Part shown: piece by piece, positions 33,865 through 44,423 of the stretch
How positions within the stretch are numbered: the stretch's first letter is position 1
Layout: every line of letters starts with the position of its first letter
Assembly: GCA_009841145.1 (NCBI GenBank)
Contig: VXMJ01000095.1
Location: 1-60,449, forward strand
Reading direction: 5' to 3'
Length of the DNA stretch: 60,449 nt
Source of the DNA: Caldilineaceae bacterium SB0661_bin_34
GTDB lineage: Bacteria > Chloroflexota > Anaerolineae > Caldilineales > Caldilineaceae
Made by a program: the position numbers and the translations under genes
Notes under the pieces: generated by a model
What the model was told of the DNA's origin: nothing
The model's database searches: none
Seen by the model: only the letters and a program-made list of their open reading frames with translations

Positions 33865-35744
33865 CAGGCAACGGGAGCCTGGCGCTCCTCGTACACTTCA
33901 ATCAGATCCCCATCGCGGAAGCTGTCGATATCCTCCAGCCGGATTCCGCAATCCTGCCCGGACTGCACAGTGTCCACCCGGTCGCGGAAGCGCCGCAGTT
34001 CCGTCACACGGGTCAGCCGCTCGGGCTGTCCGGGACGCAGGAACTTGACCAGCGCATTGTTGCGGACAATCCCATCGATCACAATGCAACCGGCGGCCAC
34101 ACCGCCCTTGACCGGGAACTCCTGGCGAACCTGGGCCTGGCCAATCACGACCTCTTCGAACTTGGGCGCGAGCAAGCCGTTCAGGGCCTTCTCAACATCC
34201 TCGATCAGGTGGTAGATGATGTCATAGGTTCGGATGTCCACTCCCGACGTGCGGCCCCGTTGTTCCGCAGTCGGTTCGGAAGATACATTAAAGCCCAGAA
34301 TCACGACGGGCACCGTGCTGGCCTCCGCCAGCATCACGTCGTTTTCGGTCACGTTGCCCACGCCCGACCGGAGCACTTCGATCTGGACCTCGGGATGGTT
34401 GATCCCCTGTAGCGACGACACAACCGGATCCAGGCTGCCCTGGACGTCCGCCTTGACCACGACCTGCAGCTTCTTGACATCCTCATCGTCGCCCTTTTCC
34501 AGCAGGGCCATCAGATCCTCAAGGGTCTGAGGCTGGACCATCTCGTCCGCCCGGACGCTCTGGCGTTCGGCAATGCGGCTGTCGATCAGCCGCACGGCCT
34601 TCTTCTTGCTTCCCACGACCTTGAACATCTCACCGGCCTCCGGTGGATCCGAGATCCCCAGAACCTGAACCGGAGACGAGGGACCAGCCTCCTTGACGCG
34701 CACGCCATCCTGGTCGGACATGGCCTTGATGCGCCCCCAGGTCTCGCCGATGACCACGGTGTCGCCCTGCCGCAAGGTACCGTTCTGCACCAGGACATTC
34801 GTGGTAATGCCCTGCTGGCGGTCGACATGGGCCTCGAGCACCGTGCCGGCCACCTGTCCCTTGGGATTGGCCGTCGGAGCCAAGTCGTCCGTCATCAGGA
34901 GGATGGTGTCCAGCAGGTCGTCGACGTTGTCCCCGTTGAGGGCACTGAGGGGGATCATGTGCACGTCGCCACCCCAGTCGGCCGGCGTAAGACCGGTATT
35001 GGACAACTGGGACATCACGTTGTTGACGTTGGCATTGGGCCGGTCGATCTTGTTGACGGCCACGATAATGGGCACCCCGGCCGCCCGGGCGTGGTCGATG
35101 GCCTCTTGGGTCTGGGGCATCAAGCCGTCGTCGGCCGCCACCACCAGAATGACCAGGTCCGTCACCTCCGCGCCGCGGGCGCGCATCTGTGTAAACGCCT
35201 GGTGACCAGGAGTATCAATGAAGGTGATGCGGACTTCCTCGCCGTCGGAGGAGTGGGCCACCTGGTAAGCACCGATACTTTGTGTGATCCCGCCCGCTTC
35301 CGTATCCACGACACTGGATTTGCGGATGGTATCCAAGAGCGTGGTCTTACCGTGGTCCACATGCCCCAGAACAGTTACCACGAGCGGGCGCGGCTCAAGA
35401 CTGTCTTCCGGCTCGGCTGCCCAAATGCCCTGCATCCGGCTGCGCACCTTGTGGCTGACGGCAGGAACGGGTTCGTCCGCAGGTTCCTGCTCCTCCGACG
35501 GCTCCACGGAATCGTCTCCGTGGGCCCGGAGATCAATGCCCAGCTCCTCGCACACCAGCGTTGCCAGATCCCAGTCAATCTCGGCCGAAATCGGCTTGTA
35601 TTGACCATAATAGACAAGAACCTTCAGCAAATCCATGGAACTGCGGTTCACCGCCCCCGCCAGATCCTGGACCACGATTGGACCCTCGTCCAGGTAGACG
35701 ACTTCCATTTCTTCGCTGTTGGCAGCCAAACCATCTTCGCTCAT
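33864..35744 (-). CDS. infB: translation initiation factor IF-2
   Basis: This 626-residue GTPase delivers fMet-tRNA to the ribosome. A short N-terminal part holds one IF2_N-like module (VVQDLAGAVNRSSMDLLKVL...). The G domain follows: G1 GHVDHGKT at about 127-134, G3 DTPGHQAF, G4 NKID. Domains II-IV complete the protein. It lacks the very long N-terminus of enterobacterial IF-2. The ATG at 35744 has AAGGAT about 10 bp upstream; a GTG at 35762 would add six residues. Confidence 0.95.
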   Translation of the reverse strand: MSEDGLAANSEEMEVVYLDEGPIVVQDLAGAVNRSSMDLLKVLVYYGQYKPISAEIDWDLATLVCEELGIDLRAHGDDSVEPSEEQEPADEPVPAVSHKVRSRMQGIWAAEPEDSLEPRPLVVTVLGHVDHGKTTLLDTIRKSSVVDTEAGGITQSIGAYQVAHSSDGEEVRITFIDTPGHQAFTQMRARGAEVTDLVILVVAADDGLMPQTQEAIDHARAAGVPIIVAVNKIDRPNANVNNVMSQLSNTGLTPADWGGDVHMIPLSALNGDNVDDLLDTILLMTDDLAPTANPKGQVAGTVLEAHVDRQQGITTNVLVQNGTLRQGDTVVIGETWGRIKAMSDQDGVRVKEAGPSSPVQVLGISDPPEAGEMFKVVGSKKKAVRLIDSRIAERQSVRADEMVQPQTLEDLMALLEKGDDEDVKKLQVVVKADVQGSLDPVVSSLQGINHPEVQIEVLRSGVGNVTENDVMLAEASTVPVVILGFNVSSEPTAEQRGRTSGVDIRTYDIIYHLIEDVEKALNGLLAPKFEEVVIGQAQVRQEFPVKGGVAAGCIVIDGIVRNNALVKFLRPGQPERLTRVTELRRFRDRVDTVQSGQDCGIRLEDIDSFRDGDLIEVYEERQAPVA

Positions 35745-35831
35745 GCTCGGTTCATCCTTCACTTGCTTCCGCCGACATCCGCAGTCCGAAGAAGGACGCG
35801 GGCCATGCTGCGTTCCATCGGGCGAGAGTCG

Positions 35832-36164
35832 CTATCCTTCCCCGGAGAGGGCCGGCTGGGCCTCTTCCGTCGGAAGGGAACGGGCCCACTCCTCCAACCG
35901 AATCCTGTCCGTCGACGTCAGACGGGTCTTCAGTGCCGTCTCGACCGGCAGCCGGCCCTTGCCCGCGCGTGCGCGATCCAGCCCCATGGCCCGCGTCCCG
36001 CAGGATCGGGTTGCGTGGATGTAGGCACCGCGACCGTTCATTTTTCCCTTGGGGTCCACCAACACCCCTTCCGGAGTCCGCACCAGCCTGACCAGCGTAC
36101 GCTTGGCCTGCACCCGACGGCAGGCGATACACGTCCGCTGGGGATGGCGGCGGGGACGCCGCAT
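35832..36164 (-). CDS. ylxR: YlxR/DUF448 family RNA-binding protein
   Basis: This protein of about 110 residues is usually found between nusA and infB. Hallmarks are RTCIACRR (residues about 10-17), a VRTPEGVLVDPKGKMNGRGAYIH block and a KTRLTS helix. A role as a nucleoid-associated or RNase P-modulating protein has been proposed for homologues, but it is not certain. The start could also be one of two GTG codons at 36179 or 36185, just after nusA ends; the ATG gives the family-typical N-terminus. Confidence 0.85.
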   Translation of the reverse strand: MRRPRRHPQRTCIACRRVQAKRTLVRLVRTPEGVLVDPKGKMNGRGAYIHATRSCGTRAMGLDRARAGKGRLPVETALKTRLTSTDRIRLEEWARSLPTEEAQPALSGEG

Positions 36165-36186
36165 CTGTGAATTAGACACCGCCACC

Positions 36187-37893
36187 CTATTCGTCCATGA
36201 GATCTTCATAGCGTCGGGCATCCGGTGAATCCCCGCGCCTTGGTTCCCGCCGCTGGCCACGGCCGCCTGTTTCGGATTCCTCTTCATCCGTGGGAGCCGC
36301 CTCCGCTTCCATGTAGCCGGCCAGGAGTTCCTCCGGGACCTCAATCTCGTCGAGATTGAGCGGGCCGCTGCGCCCTTCGGCCTTCCGGCGGGCGCGCAAC
36401 ATGTCGGCGGTCATGGGCGTTGCGGGTTCCTCGGGAACGGCGGGTTCCTCAACCTCTGGCTCCGATTCGTCCTGGCCGGCTTCCTTGCGTTCGGTAAATT
36501 CCTCATAGGACATTTCGCTGAGGGCCTTCTGGGCCGCTTGGCGGAAAATGTCATCCGAATCCTCGCCGGTGGACGGATCCAGTGACGGCAGTTGCTCCTG
36601 CGCCTCCCGCCACTTTTCCTCGAAGGCATCCACCTGCGGCTGGTCGCGGCGCGTGCGTTGGAGGGCATCCTGCAGGATGTCGGGGGAATCCTGCTCCGAC
36701 AGGCGCTTGGCGGCCAGGTCCAGCGGATCCAGGCCGGGCGCCTGCTTTTCGGCCAGGCGGCGGTTGGCCGTGGCCAATTCATCGTGCTTCATCATGTTTT
36801 GCTGCAGCTCGAACAGATCAATGCCCTCGGCCTTGGCATCGCTTTCACTCTTGATGTCGATGCGCCATCCGGTCAGGCGGGCGGCCAGCCGTGCGTTCTG
36901 CCCGGACTTGCCGATGGCCAAACTCAACTGGTCGTCGGCCGCCACCACCGTGGCCGTCGGATGTTCGCCTTCCTCATGCAGGATGACGCCGGTCGCCTTG
37001 GCGGGACTAATGGCATTGACGATGAACGTGTGCGGCTCGTCGCTCCACTCCACCACATCGATACGTTCGCCGGCCAACTCGTTGACAATGTTCTTGATGC
37101 GACTTCCCTTCATGCCGACGCAGGCACCAACGGCGTCGATATGTTCTATCGTGGCAATGACGGCCACCTTGCTGCGCGCGCCCGGTTCGCGCACGATGTT
37201 CTTGATCTCGATGGTCCCTTCGCGCAATTCGGGGATTTCCTGCTCCAGAAGCCGGCGCAACAGGTTGCGGTGCGTACGGCTAAGCTTGACATAGGGGCCG
37301 CGGTTGTCCTTCTCCACCCGTTCCACGTACAGCTTGACGTAGTCGCCGCGCCGCAACCGGTCGTTGGGGATTTGCTCGTCGCGCTTGAGCACAAACTCCG
37401 AACGATCATTCATGGTCACGGCCACGGTCTTGGCGTGTGCATCCACGCTGCGCACCTGGGCGCTGACAACCTCTCCCACCCGGTCCTTGAACATCTGGTA
37501 GATGATGTCCCGCTCCGCTTCCCGGATCCGTTGCAGGATGACCTGCTTGGCGGTCTGCACGGCAACCCGGCTGATATCCTCCGGATAGAACTCGATGCGC
37601 ACCAGGTCCCCGATTTCCACCTCGCCGTAGGCTTGGGCGTCCGACTCGCTGATCATGGTCCTACCATCGAACAGTCCGTCGGCCAATTCGTCATCGCCGA
37701 TCACTTCCTTCTCGGCGAACATCTGAAACTCACCGGTGTGGCGATTCATGCTGGCGACAACGTTCGACAGCACTCCATCCTTGTTCTTGTAAGTGGACAC
37801 GAGGGCGGCCTCGATCGCCTCGAAAATGATGTTGGCATCCAGGCCCCGCTCGGCGGCAACGGCCTTGATTCCGGCTACCAGTTCCTTGTTCAT
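36187..37893 (-). CDS. nusA: transcription termination/antitermination factor NusA
   Basis: This 568-residue NusA has an N-terminal RNA-polymerase-binding domain (1-130), an S1 domain (about 135-200, [13 protein letters not shown]...) and KH1 and KH2 domains (about 230-350, including [11 protein letters not shown] and [13 protein letters not shown]). The C-terminal extension of about 215 residues is acidic and Pro/Glu-rich. That extension lacks clear acidic repeats of the E. coli type. AGGAAGG lies just ahead of the ATG. It is the first gene of the operon; rimP, usually upstream, is absent here. Confidence 0.95.
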   Translation of the reverse strand: MNKELVAGIKAVAAERGLDANIIFEAIEAALVSTYKNKDGVLSNVVASMNRHTGEFQMFAEKEVIGDDELADGLFDGRTMISESDAQAYGEVEIGDLVRIEFYPEDISRVAVQTAKQVILQRIREAERDIIYQMFKDRVGEVVSAQVRSVDAHAKTVAVTMNDRSEFVLKRDEQIPNDRLRRGDYVKLYVERVEKDNRGPYVKLSRTHRNLLRRLLEQEIPELREGTIEIKNIVREPGARSKVAVIATIEHIDAVGACVGMKGSRIKNIVNELAGERIDVVEWSDEPHTFIVNAISPAKATGVILHEEGEHPTATVVAADDQLSLAIGKSGQNARLAARLTGWRIDIKSESDAKAEGIDLFELQQNMMKHDELATANRRLAEKQAPGLDPLDLAAKRLSEQDSPDILQDALQRTRRDQPQVDAFEEKWREAQEQLPSLDPSTGEDSDDIFRQAAQKALSEMSYEEFTERKEAGQDESEPEVEEPAVPEEPATPMTADMLRARRKAEGRSGPLNLDEIEVPEELLAGYMEAEAAPTDEEESETGGRGQRREPRRGDSPDARRYEDLMDE

Positions 37894-38073
37894 CGCCTTC
37901 CTGCATCCCCGGCTGTGGATCAGCCTGCGCGAAACACCCTCTTACAAAGAAAAAGCGGGAGAACTCCCCCACTTGCAGCGTCTATCAGCTCCGGACAGCC
38001 CGAAAGCCACCCGGCCGGGTGCAGTTTTTTGACGGGCAGGGACATAGTCCCTGTCTCGCCGGGGTACACCCGC
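37894..38073 (-). promoter_or_regulatory. structured 5' leader of the nusA operon with attenuator-like hairpin
   Basis: From the predicted start near 38073 to the nusA ATG the leader is about 180 nt. It contains a perfect 7-bp hairpin (CAGGGAC-loop-GTCCCTG, 38037-38053), a CACCCGGCCGGGTG palindrome, and near 37955-37970 a short GGGAG/CTCCC hairpin. On the minus strand that last hairpin is followed by TTTTTCTTT (37954-37946). The T-run side resembles an intrinsic terminator with a weak stem. Confidence 0.35.
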
Positions 38074-38079
38074 GGGCTG

Positions 38080-38107
38080 ATTATAGCACCCGCGTTCAAT
38101 GGGGCAA
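38080..38107 (-). promoter_or_regulatory. extended -10 promoter of the nusA operon
   Basis: On the minus strand TATAAT (38085-38080) is preceded by TGC, giving a full TGnTATAAT extended -10. A -35-like TTGCCC (38107-38102) lies 16 bp upstream. Transcription would start near 38073 and read the leader, nusA and the six downstream genes. Confidence 0.6.
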
Positions 38108-38122
38108 GTCGGTGTTTAGCCC

Positions 38123-38286
38123 GGCACCGTTTCAGTTTCGTTGATTTTGGCCCGAGGCCACAGGCCACGACGGACATGCTGTGCCAAATGTCGCTGAAAC
38201 CAGTCGGTGTGGACACGGTGGAACACCGGGAGCTGACCCACCCACAGTGGATGAATGTTCTGTATCAACGAAATTGAAACAGTGTC
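38123..38286. mobile_element. MITE-like element with terminal inverted repeats and flanking direct repeats
   Basis: A 23-bp left end (38123-38145, containing CACCGTTTCAGTTTCGTTGAT) is mirrored at 38264-38286 with three mismatches. TTTAGCCC flanks both sides at equal distance (38115-38122 and 38287-38294), as expected of an 8-bp target duplication. The 118-bp interior has no coding sequence. It lies between uppP and the nusA promoter. Confidence 0.6.
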
Positions 38287-38336
38287 TTTAGCCCATTCCG
38301 GACACATGCCGGGCTCGCGCGCGGCAGCCAACCCAG

Positions 38337-39182
38337 TTACGCCGTTCCCGGCAACACCCTGATCAAAATCAACCCTACAGCCAGACACCAGATTGCAAAC
38401 ACCCACAGCGTACGGTGCCTCAGATAGGCCAGCAGAACCTTGATGGCCAGCCAACCGGCGGCTGCACTGGCCAGGAAACCAACGGCCAGGGCGGCAACCA
38501 GGACAAGACCCCCGCCGGCCGCCGTCCAGTCTCCACCCAGAAGTTCCTTGGCCCCCGCAGCCGCGATGACGGGCACGCCCAGCAGAAAGGCGAAACGGGC
38601 GGCACCGGCCCTGTCCAGGGTCAAAAGCCGTCCCGTTGCCATCACGGCACCGCTGCGGCTGACACCGGGGATGAGGGCCACGGCCTGCGCCAGCCCCATG
38701 GCTGCGGCATCCGTCCAACCCATCTCCTCGATGTAGCGCGTGTGTTCCCGACGCCAGGCCACCAGTTCGCCCCCGCCAAGCAGGCATGCGGTCCCGATCA
38801 AGCCCCAGGCTGCCAGGACCGGTTTGTCCAACATGTTCGAGACGAAGGGTTCCACCACCAGGCCGGCAATGCCGGCCGGGATTGTCGCCAGCAGGAGGAA
38901 CCATCCGTCCCTGGCTGCGTAGTCAACCATGCGCCGTTCGCGCAGCGAGCGGAACATCCCGACCAGGATCGCCGCCATGTCCTTGCGATAGGCCAGAACC
39001 AGGGCCGTCAAGGTCCCCAGGTGCAGCACGGTTAGCATGAGCAGGGACGGTGTTGGCCAACCCAGGAGGGCAGGCAGTAGCACGAGGTGCCCACTGCTGG
39101 AAACCGGAATAAATTCAGTCAGGCCTTGGACAAGGCCCAGGATCAGGGCCTGTACCAGCTCATGGTCAAGCATTTTGGGCAT
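38337..39182 (-). CDS. uppP: undecaprenyl-diphosphatase UppP (BacA)
   Basis: This 281-residue integral membrane phosphatase recycles undecaprenyl pyrophosphate to the monophosphate carrier for cell-wall and polysaccharide synthesis. The active-site signatures are present: QGLTEFIPVSSSGHL (residues 19-33) and PGVSRSG (about 175-181). About eight hydrophobic segments are visible. It lies 9 bp after tgt, so the two are probably co-transcribed. It is functionally linked to the WcaJ-type enzyme at 21795, which uses the same lipid. Confidence 0.95.
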   Translation of the reverse strand: MPKMLDHELVQALILGLVQGLTEFIPVSSSGHLVLLPALLGWPTPSLLMLTVLHLGTLTALVLAYRKDMAAILVGMFRSLRERRMVDYAARDGWFLLLATIPAGIAGLVVEPFVSNMLDKPVLAAWGLIGTACLLGGGELVAWRREHTRYIEEMGWTDAAAMGLAQAVALIPGVSRSGAVMATGRLLTLDRAGAARFAFLLGVPVIAAAGAKELLGGDWTAAGGGLVLVAALAVGFLASAAAGWLAIKVLLAYLRHRTLWVFAIWCLAVGLILIRVLPGTA

Positions 39183-39191
39183 GGTTTCCGC

Positions 39192-40831
<1,640 letters not shown>

Positions 40832-40888
40832 CGCCGGTCGGACCGTCCGGCAGCGCGTTCACACAGGCCGGATGTTGAGAACAGCCTG

Positions 40889-41482
40889 TCACCGTTGCAT
40901 CAAGGCCATGCAGGCTTCCCGCCGACAACAGCCCGGCGGATGGTCCATGACGAATCCGGTCGCCTGCATGAAGGCGTAGCAGACGGTCGGTCCCGTGAAC
41001 TTGAAGCCGGCGTCCTTCAGGGCCCGCGACATCGCCTCCGCCTCCGGCGAAGTGGTGGGGCAGGAGCCGTCGATCAAGGGTTGCCCGCCAGTCCAGCGGA
41101 ACAGCCAAGGGCGAAAGGCCCCCTCGCGTTCCACAACTTCCAAGTAGGCTCGTGCATTGTTGACAGCTGCATGGATTTTGGCGCGGTTGCGAACAATCCC
41201 CGCATTGTCCATGAGTTCCGCAATCCGCCGCTCGTCGTAACGGGCCATCCTGACCGGATCAAAGCCGTCGAACGCCTCCTGGAAGGCCGGCCGCTTGTCC
41301 AGGATCACGCGCCAGGATAGGCCTGCCTGGAACGTATCCAGGATGAGCTTGCCGAACAGCGCCACGTCGTCGTGGACCGGCACGCCCCACTCCTGGTCGT
41401 GGTACTTCCGCAGGCTGGCACTGGCATTTGCCCACGTGCAACGCGGGATGCCATCCGGGCCAATCGATACCGGATCAATCAT
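40889..41482 (-). CDS. tag: DNA-3-methyladenine glycosylase I
   Basis: This 197-residue base-excision enzyme removes 3-methyladenine. It aligns along its length with the E. coli Tag pattern: RCTWAN, KYHDQEWGVPVHDD (with the zinc-ligand Cys and His region), GLSWRVILDKRPAF, NARAYL, GFKFTGPTVCYAFMQATGFVMDH and the C-terminal GCCRRE. The ATG at 41482 overlaps the stop of the EamA transporter gene (41479-41481), so the two are translationally coupled. The open frame continues upstream antisense-like sequence that is not part of the protein. Confidence 0.93.
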   Translation of the reverse strand: MIDPVSIGPDGIPRCTWANASASLRKYHDQEWGVPVHDDVALFGKLILDTFQAGLSWRVILDKRPAFQEAFDGFDPVRMARYDERRIAELMDNAGIVRNRAKIHAAVNNARAYLEVVEREGAFRPWLFRWTGGQPLIDGSCPTTSPEAEAMSRALKDAGFKFTGPTVCYAFMQATGFVMDHPPGCCRREACMALMQR

Positions 41483-42357
41483 GTGGCTGTGCTCCGCCCT
41501 CCAACCCCGGTCACCGTGGCCACCCCGGCCAGTGTCAGCGCGATTCCGGCCAAGGTCGTCGGAGTCGGGGATTCCGAGAACAGCACCGCGCCCAGCACCA
41601 CGGCGAACACGACCTCCTGCATGGCAATCAGGTTGACCACTGTGGCACTGGTCAGTCTCAGGGCCGCGTTGTAGAAGGTGTGGCCTGCAGCCATGGGCAA
41701 CAGCCCGGCACCGACCACGCTTGCCCAGGCGGCACCCGACACGGGTCCCGGCACAAATGCAACGGCTGCGAACGGCAGAGCCAGCGCTCCGGCCACCAGG
41801 TATACGCTGCCGGCGTAGGCCAGCAAACCCATGTCCGCCCCGCGCCGGCGGCCCGCCAGCGAATAGACGGCAAAGGTGATCGCACATATCACGGCCCAGG
41901 CATCCCCAATGAGCATCCCGGGCGAGAGCATCGGTTCAAAGCCGGTCAACATCGCCAGGCCGGCCAGGGCCAGCCCCACCCCGAGCCATTGCAGGCGGGA
42001 CAATGCTTCCCCAAACAGCAACCAGGACAGAACCGCAATCACCGGCACCGACAGATAGACCAACGTGATGGCGTGGGCCAGCGATGTGCGGTCGATAGCC
42101 GCAACATAACTGAGGAAATGAACACTCAGGCACGCGCCCGAGAACGCGACCAACCGCCAATTCCGCTTAAGTTGGAACGGCTCCCTGCGCAGGACCGCCA
42201 CCGCCAAGACCACGGCACCGCCGATGAGCAGCCGACCGCCGGCCACCAAACCTTCGGGCAATTCGGTAACAGCAACCCTCGCTAGCACTGGGCTGGTGCT
42301 GAACACGAGCGCCGCCGCGGCGGCATATACCACTCCCTTCGGCCTGGAGGCAGGCAT
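41479..42357 (-). CDS. EamA/DMT-family transporter
   Basis: This 292-residue membrane protein has ten hydrophobic segments in two EamA repeats (about 7-135 and 150-285). The second repeat ends with the typical ALQ/AMQEVVFAVVLGAVLFSESPTPTTLAGIALTLAGVA. Such proteins export or import small metabolites; the substrate is not deducible. It overlaps tag by 4 bp. Confidence 0.88.
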   Translation of the reverse strand: MPASRPKGVVYAAAAALVFSTSPVLARVAVTELPEGLVAGGRLLIGGAVVLAVAVLRREPFQLKRNWRLVAFSGACLSVHFLSYVAAIDRTSLAHAITLVYLSVPVIAVLSWLLFGEALSRLQWLGVGLALAGLAMLTGFEPMLSPGMLIGDAWAVICAITFAVYSLAGRRRGADMGLLAYAGSVYLVAGALALPFAAVAFVPGPVSGAAWASVVGAGLLPMAAGHTFYNAALRLTSATVVNLIAMQEVVFAVVLGAVLFSESPTPTTLAGIALTLAGVATVTGVGGRSTAT

Positions 42358-42390
42358 CGGGCGGTGGTTACATTGGGGAGTCGGCTCGGG

Positions 42391-42510
42391 CTAAAAACCT
42401 GAGTTAAAGACCGATGCAACGCCTCCCAGCACCATGCTGGCAATGATCAGCACGGCCGCCACCGTCATCGCGATCTGGCCCTTGGTCAACTTCTGCTGTC
42501 TCTTTTTCAC
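42391..42510 (-). CDS. very small single-TM protein
   Basis: A 39-residue frame begins at GTG 42510: a basic N-terminus (VKKRQQKLTKGQ) is followed by one hydrophobic helix (IAMTVAAVLIIASMVLGGVASVF) and a TAG at 42391. Its composition is that of small basic single-span membrane proteins of unknown function found in many Gram-positive-like genomes. No strong ribosome site is visible. It lies 33 bp upstream of the EamA gene on the same strand. Confidence 0.4.
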   Translation of the reverse strand: MKKRQQKLTKGQIAMTVAAVLIIASMVLGGVASVFNSGF

Positions 42511-42678
42511 GGCGATGTCCCGAATGGAGGTCCCGCACCCGGCCAAGCGAACGGAAATGGCTCGCCGACCCAAGGTCAGTGTAACGCAATCACGGCTCGC
42601 ACAAGCCCGGTTGAGGCACCCCGACCGGCGGCAACGTGTCCGCCAACCGACCAACGCATATACTAGGATCCGCATAAC

Positions 42679-43104
42679 GTGTTCCGCCGCCGTCAGAGTT
42701 TGAACTTGCAGCCTAGCGAATCGCGCGCCCCCCTCTACATCGGCAACTGCCTGTTCCTGGCCGGCATCGTCTTGGTGCTGTACTTGGGATTGGCGGTGGC
42801 CCCGTTCACGCCGGACGGACAAGACGATGTCCAAGCCATCGCGCTGATGTTCCTTGGCTTGTTCATGACCGTCGGCGGACTCGGCACCTTGCTTGCCCAC
42901 AAGCTGCATCAGCAATGGCCGGGCCTGCGAGGCCGAAGTTCCCGCGACGTGTCCATGCGGCAGGGGCTGTTGCTGGGTCTGGCCGTCTGCCTGATGGGAA
43001 TCATGGCACTGTTCGACTTGCTTGACTTCGCCGTTGCCGGTTCCATTCTCTTCCTGTTCGGACTGTTGGAAACGTTTCTGCAAAACCGGACCGAGGCAAC
43101 CTGA
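42679..43104 (+). CDS. hypothetical membrane protein
   Basis: This 141-residue protein starts at GTG 42679 and has four predicted membrane segments in two hairpins: about 20-42, 51-70, 95-113 and 115-135. A basic cytoplasmic loop (HKLHQQWPGLRGRSSRDVSMRQG) lies between the pairs. I do not recognise a family. It precedes mazG by 56 bp on the same strand and may be co-transcribed with it. Confidence 0.6.
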   Translation: MFRRRQSLNLQPSESRAPLYIGNCLFLAGIVLVLYLGLAVAPFTPDGQDDVQAIALMFLGLFMTVGGLGTLLAHKLHQQWPGLRGRSSRDVSMRQGLLLGLAVCLMGIMALFDLLDFAVAGSILFLFGLLETFLQNRTEAT

Positions 43105-43160
43105 CGCCCTGCCGGTTCGACAACAGTCCGGTTCCCACCCTTGAACAGGCACACCTGCGC

Positions 43161-44213
43161 ATGAACGCTGCCATGGTCCCGCTATCACCGACCGGCATTC
43201 CGGACCTCCTGGAACAACTGGGCATGTCGTCGTCCAGCTGGCAATACACAACGGCAGAGGTGCTTGCGGCACGGTGGTTCCCCCATACCGACGCGGCGAT
43301 CCCGCTGGTCGTCGACGAAGTCCGCCCGGAACAATCGCAGCCAGTGGTTGCAGCCCTCGCGCGGGCGTATCCTGCCGGGCATGGGGTTTGGACCATGTCG
43401 CACGATGATGCCGGCAACGCATGCCAGCCATCCCGGTACAGGCTTGAGGAGGTTGGGGGCGTTATGCGCATTGGCAGTCCTCACACCCTGTTGGTTCCGC
43501 CGCTGGCCGAGGAATGCAGCCTGACCCAGCTGCCCAACATTCTGGCCCGCCTACGGGCTCCGGATGGATGCCCCTGGGATCGGGAACAGACCCTGGAGTC
43601 GCTGCGGTTTCAGGTAGTGAGCGAAGTTCACGAGGTGATTGAGGCCATCGACCTCCAGGACGACGAGAACTTGGCGGAAGAGTTGGGCGACCTGCTGTTG
43701 GACACGTTCTTCCTGATCAACATCGGCTACGAACAGGGCCGGTTTCACATGGCCGAAGTTCTGGCCGAGATCAGCCGCAAGATGATTCGACGCCATCCGC
43801 ATGTCTTCGGGGATTCGCAGCTTGAGGACAGCGATTCAGTTCTCAAGGAGTGGGATCAAATCAAACAGGCCGAGTATCGGGCCAAGGGCAAGCAGCGGGG
43901 TCCACTCGACGGCATCGCGAAGGGGTTGCCGGCCCTGGAAGGTGCACGGCTCATGCAGTCGCGCACCCGCAAGGCAGGTGCGGACCCCGACGCCCATGCC
44001 TCCAACGTCAACGCCAACGGCACATCCGATGCCGAGCTGGAACTGGGCCAGCGCCTTTGGCATTTGGTGGCCGATGCTACGGAGGCGGGGATCAATCCGG
44101 AGGATGCCCTGCGCCGGTTCAACTCACTGTACCGGCAGTCCGTGCAAGGTTCCGAACCACCCGCTGGGTTCCCTGCCGACGATGCACAAGAGCCCGCGAG
44201 CCAAGCGCCGTGA
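43161..44213 (+). CDS. mazG: MazG-type nucleoside triphosphate pyrophosphohydrolase with N-terminal extension
   Basis: This 350-residue protein carries a full MazG domain in the second third: LPNILARLRAPDGCPWDREQT, then the metal-binding EVHEVIEAI and NLAEELGDLLLDTFF, and HPHVFGD (about residues 125-220). A shorter diverged second MazG repeat follows, as in E. coli MazG (LGQRLWHLVADATEAGINPEDALRRFN). The first about 115 residues are not MazG; in many firmicute and Chloroflexota homologues a tetrapyrrole-methylase-like domain lies there, but this one is much shorter. The enzyme cleans up aberrant NTPs or lowers ppGpp-related pools (family knowledge). Confidence 0.88.
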   Translation: MNAAMVPLSPTGIPDLLEQLGMSSSSWQYTTAEVLAARWFPHTDAAIPLVVDEVRPEQSQPVVAALARAYPAGHGVWTMSHDDAGNACQPSRYRLEEVGGVMRIGSPHTLLVPPLAEECSLTQLPNILARLRAPDGCPWDREQTLESLRFQVVSEVHEVIEAIDLQDDENLAEELGDLLLDTFFLINIGYEQGRFHMAEVLAEISRKMIRRHPHVFGDSQLEDSDSVLKEWDQIKQAEYRAKGKQRGPLDGIAKGLPALEGARLMQSRTRKAGADPDAHASNVNANGTSDAELELGQRLWHLVADATEAGINPEDALRRFNSLYRQSVQGSEPPAGFPADDAQEPASQAP

Positions 44214-44258
44214 CACCGCAGCGGTTGCCTGAAGCCTCCGGGCAGCAACCGAAATTTG

Positions 44259-44267
44259 TGTTACCCT
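44259..44267 (+). promoter_or_regulatory. extended -10-like element ahead of tRNA-Arg
   Basis: TGTTACCCT (TG, one base, -10 TACCCT at 44262-44267) lies 9 bp ahead of the mature tRNA 5' end, the spacing expected for a tRNA promoter with a very short leader. Confidence 0.35.
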
Positions 44268-44276
44268 TGCGCGCAT

Positions 44277-44353
<77 letters not shown>

Positions 44354-44423
44354 CCTATCGTGCGGCGACCACGGCACCGCGCCTCCCCAGCCCCGTCGCG
44401 CCGGTTTGGTGTGAGATTTGGCC

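Noticed and set aside
34827..36170. A 447-codon plus-strand open frame over infB and ylxR
   Set aside because: Antisense shadow; its His/Val/Gly-rich composition mirrors the codon use of infB and carries no domain.
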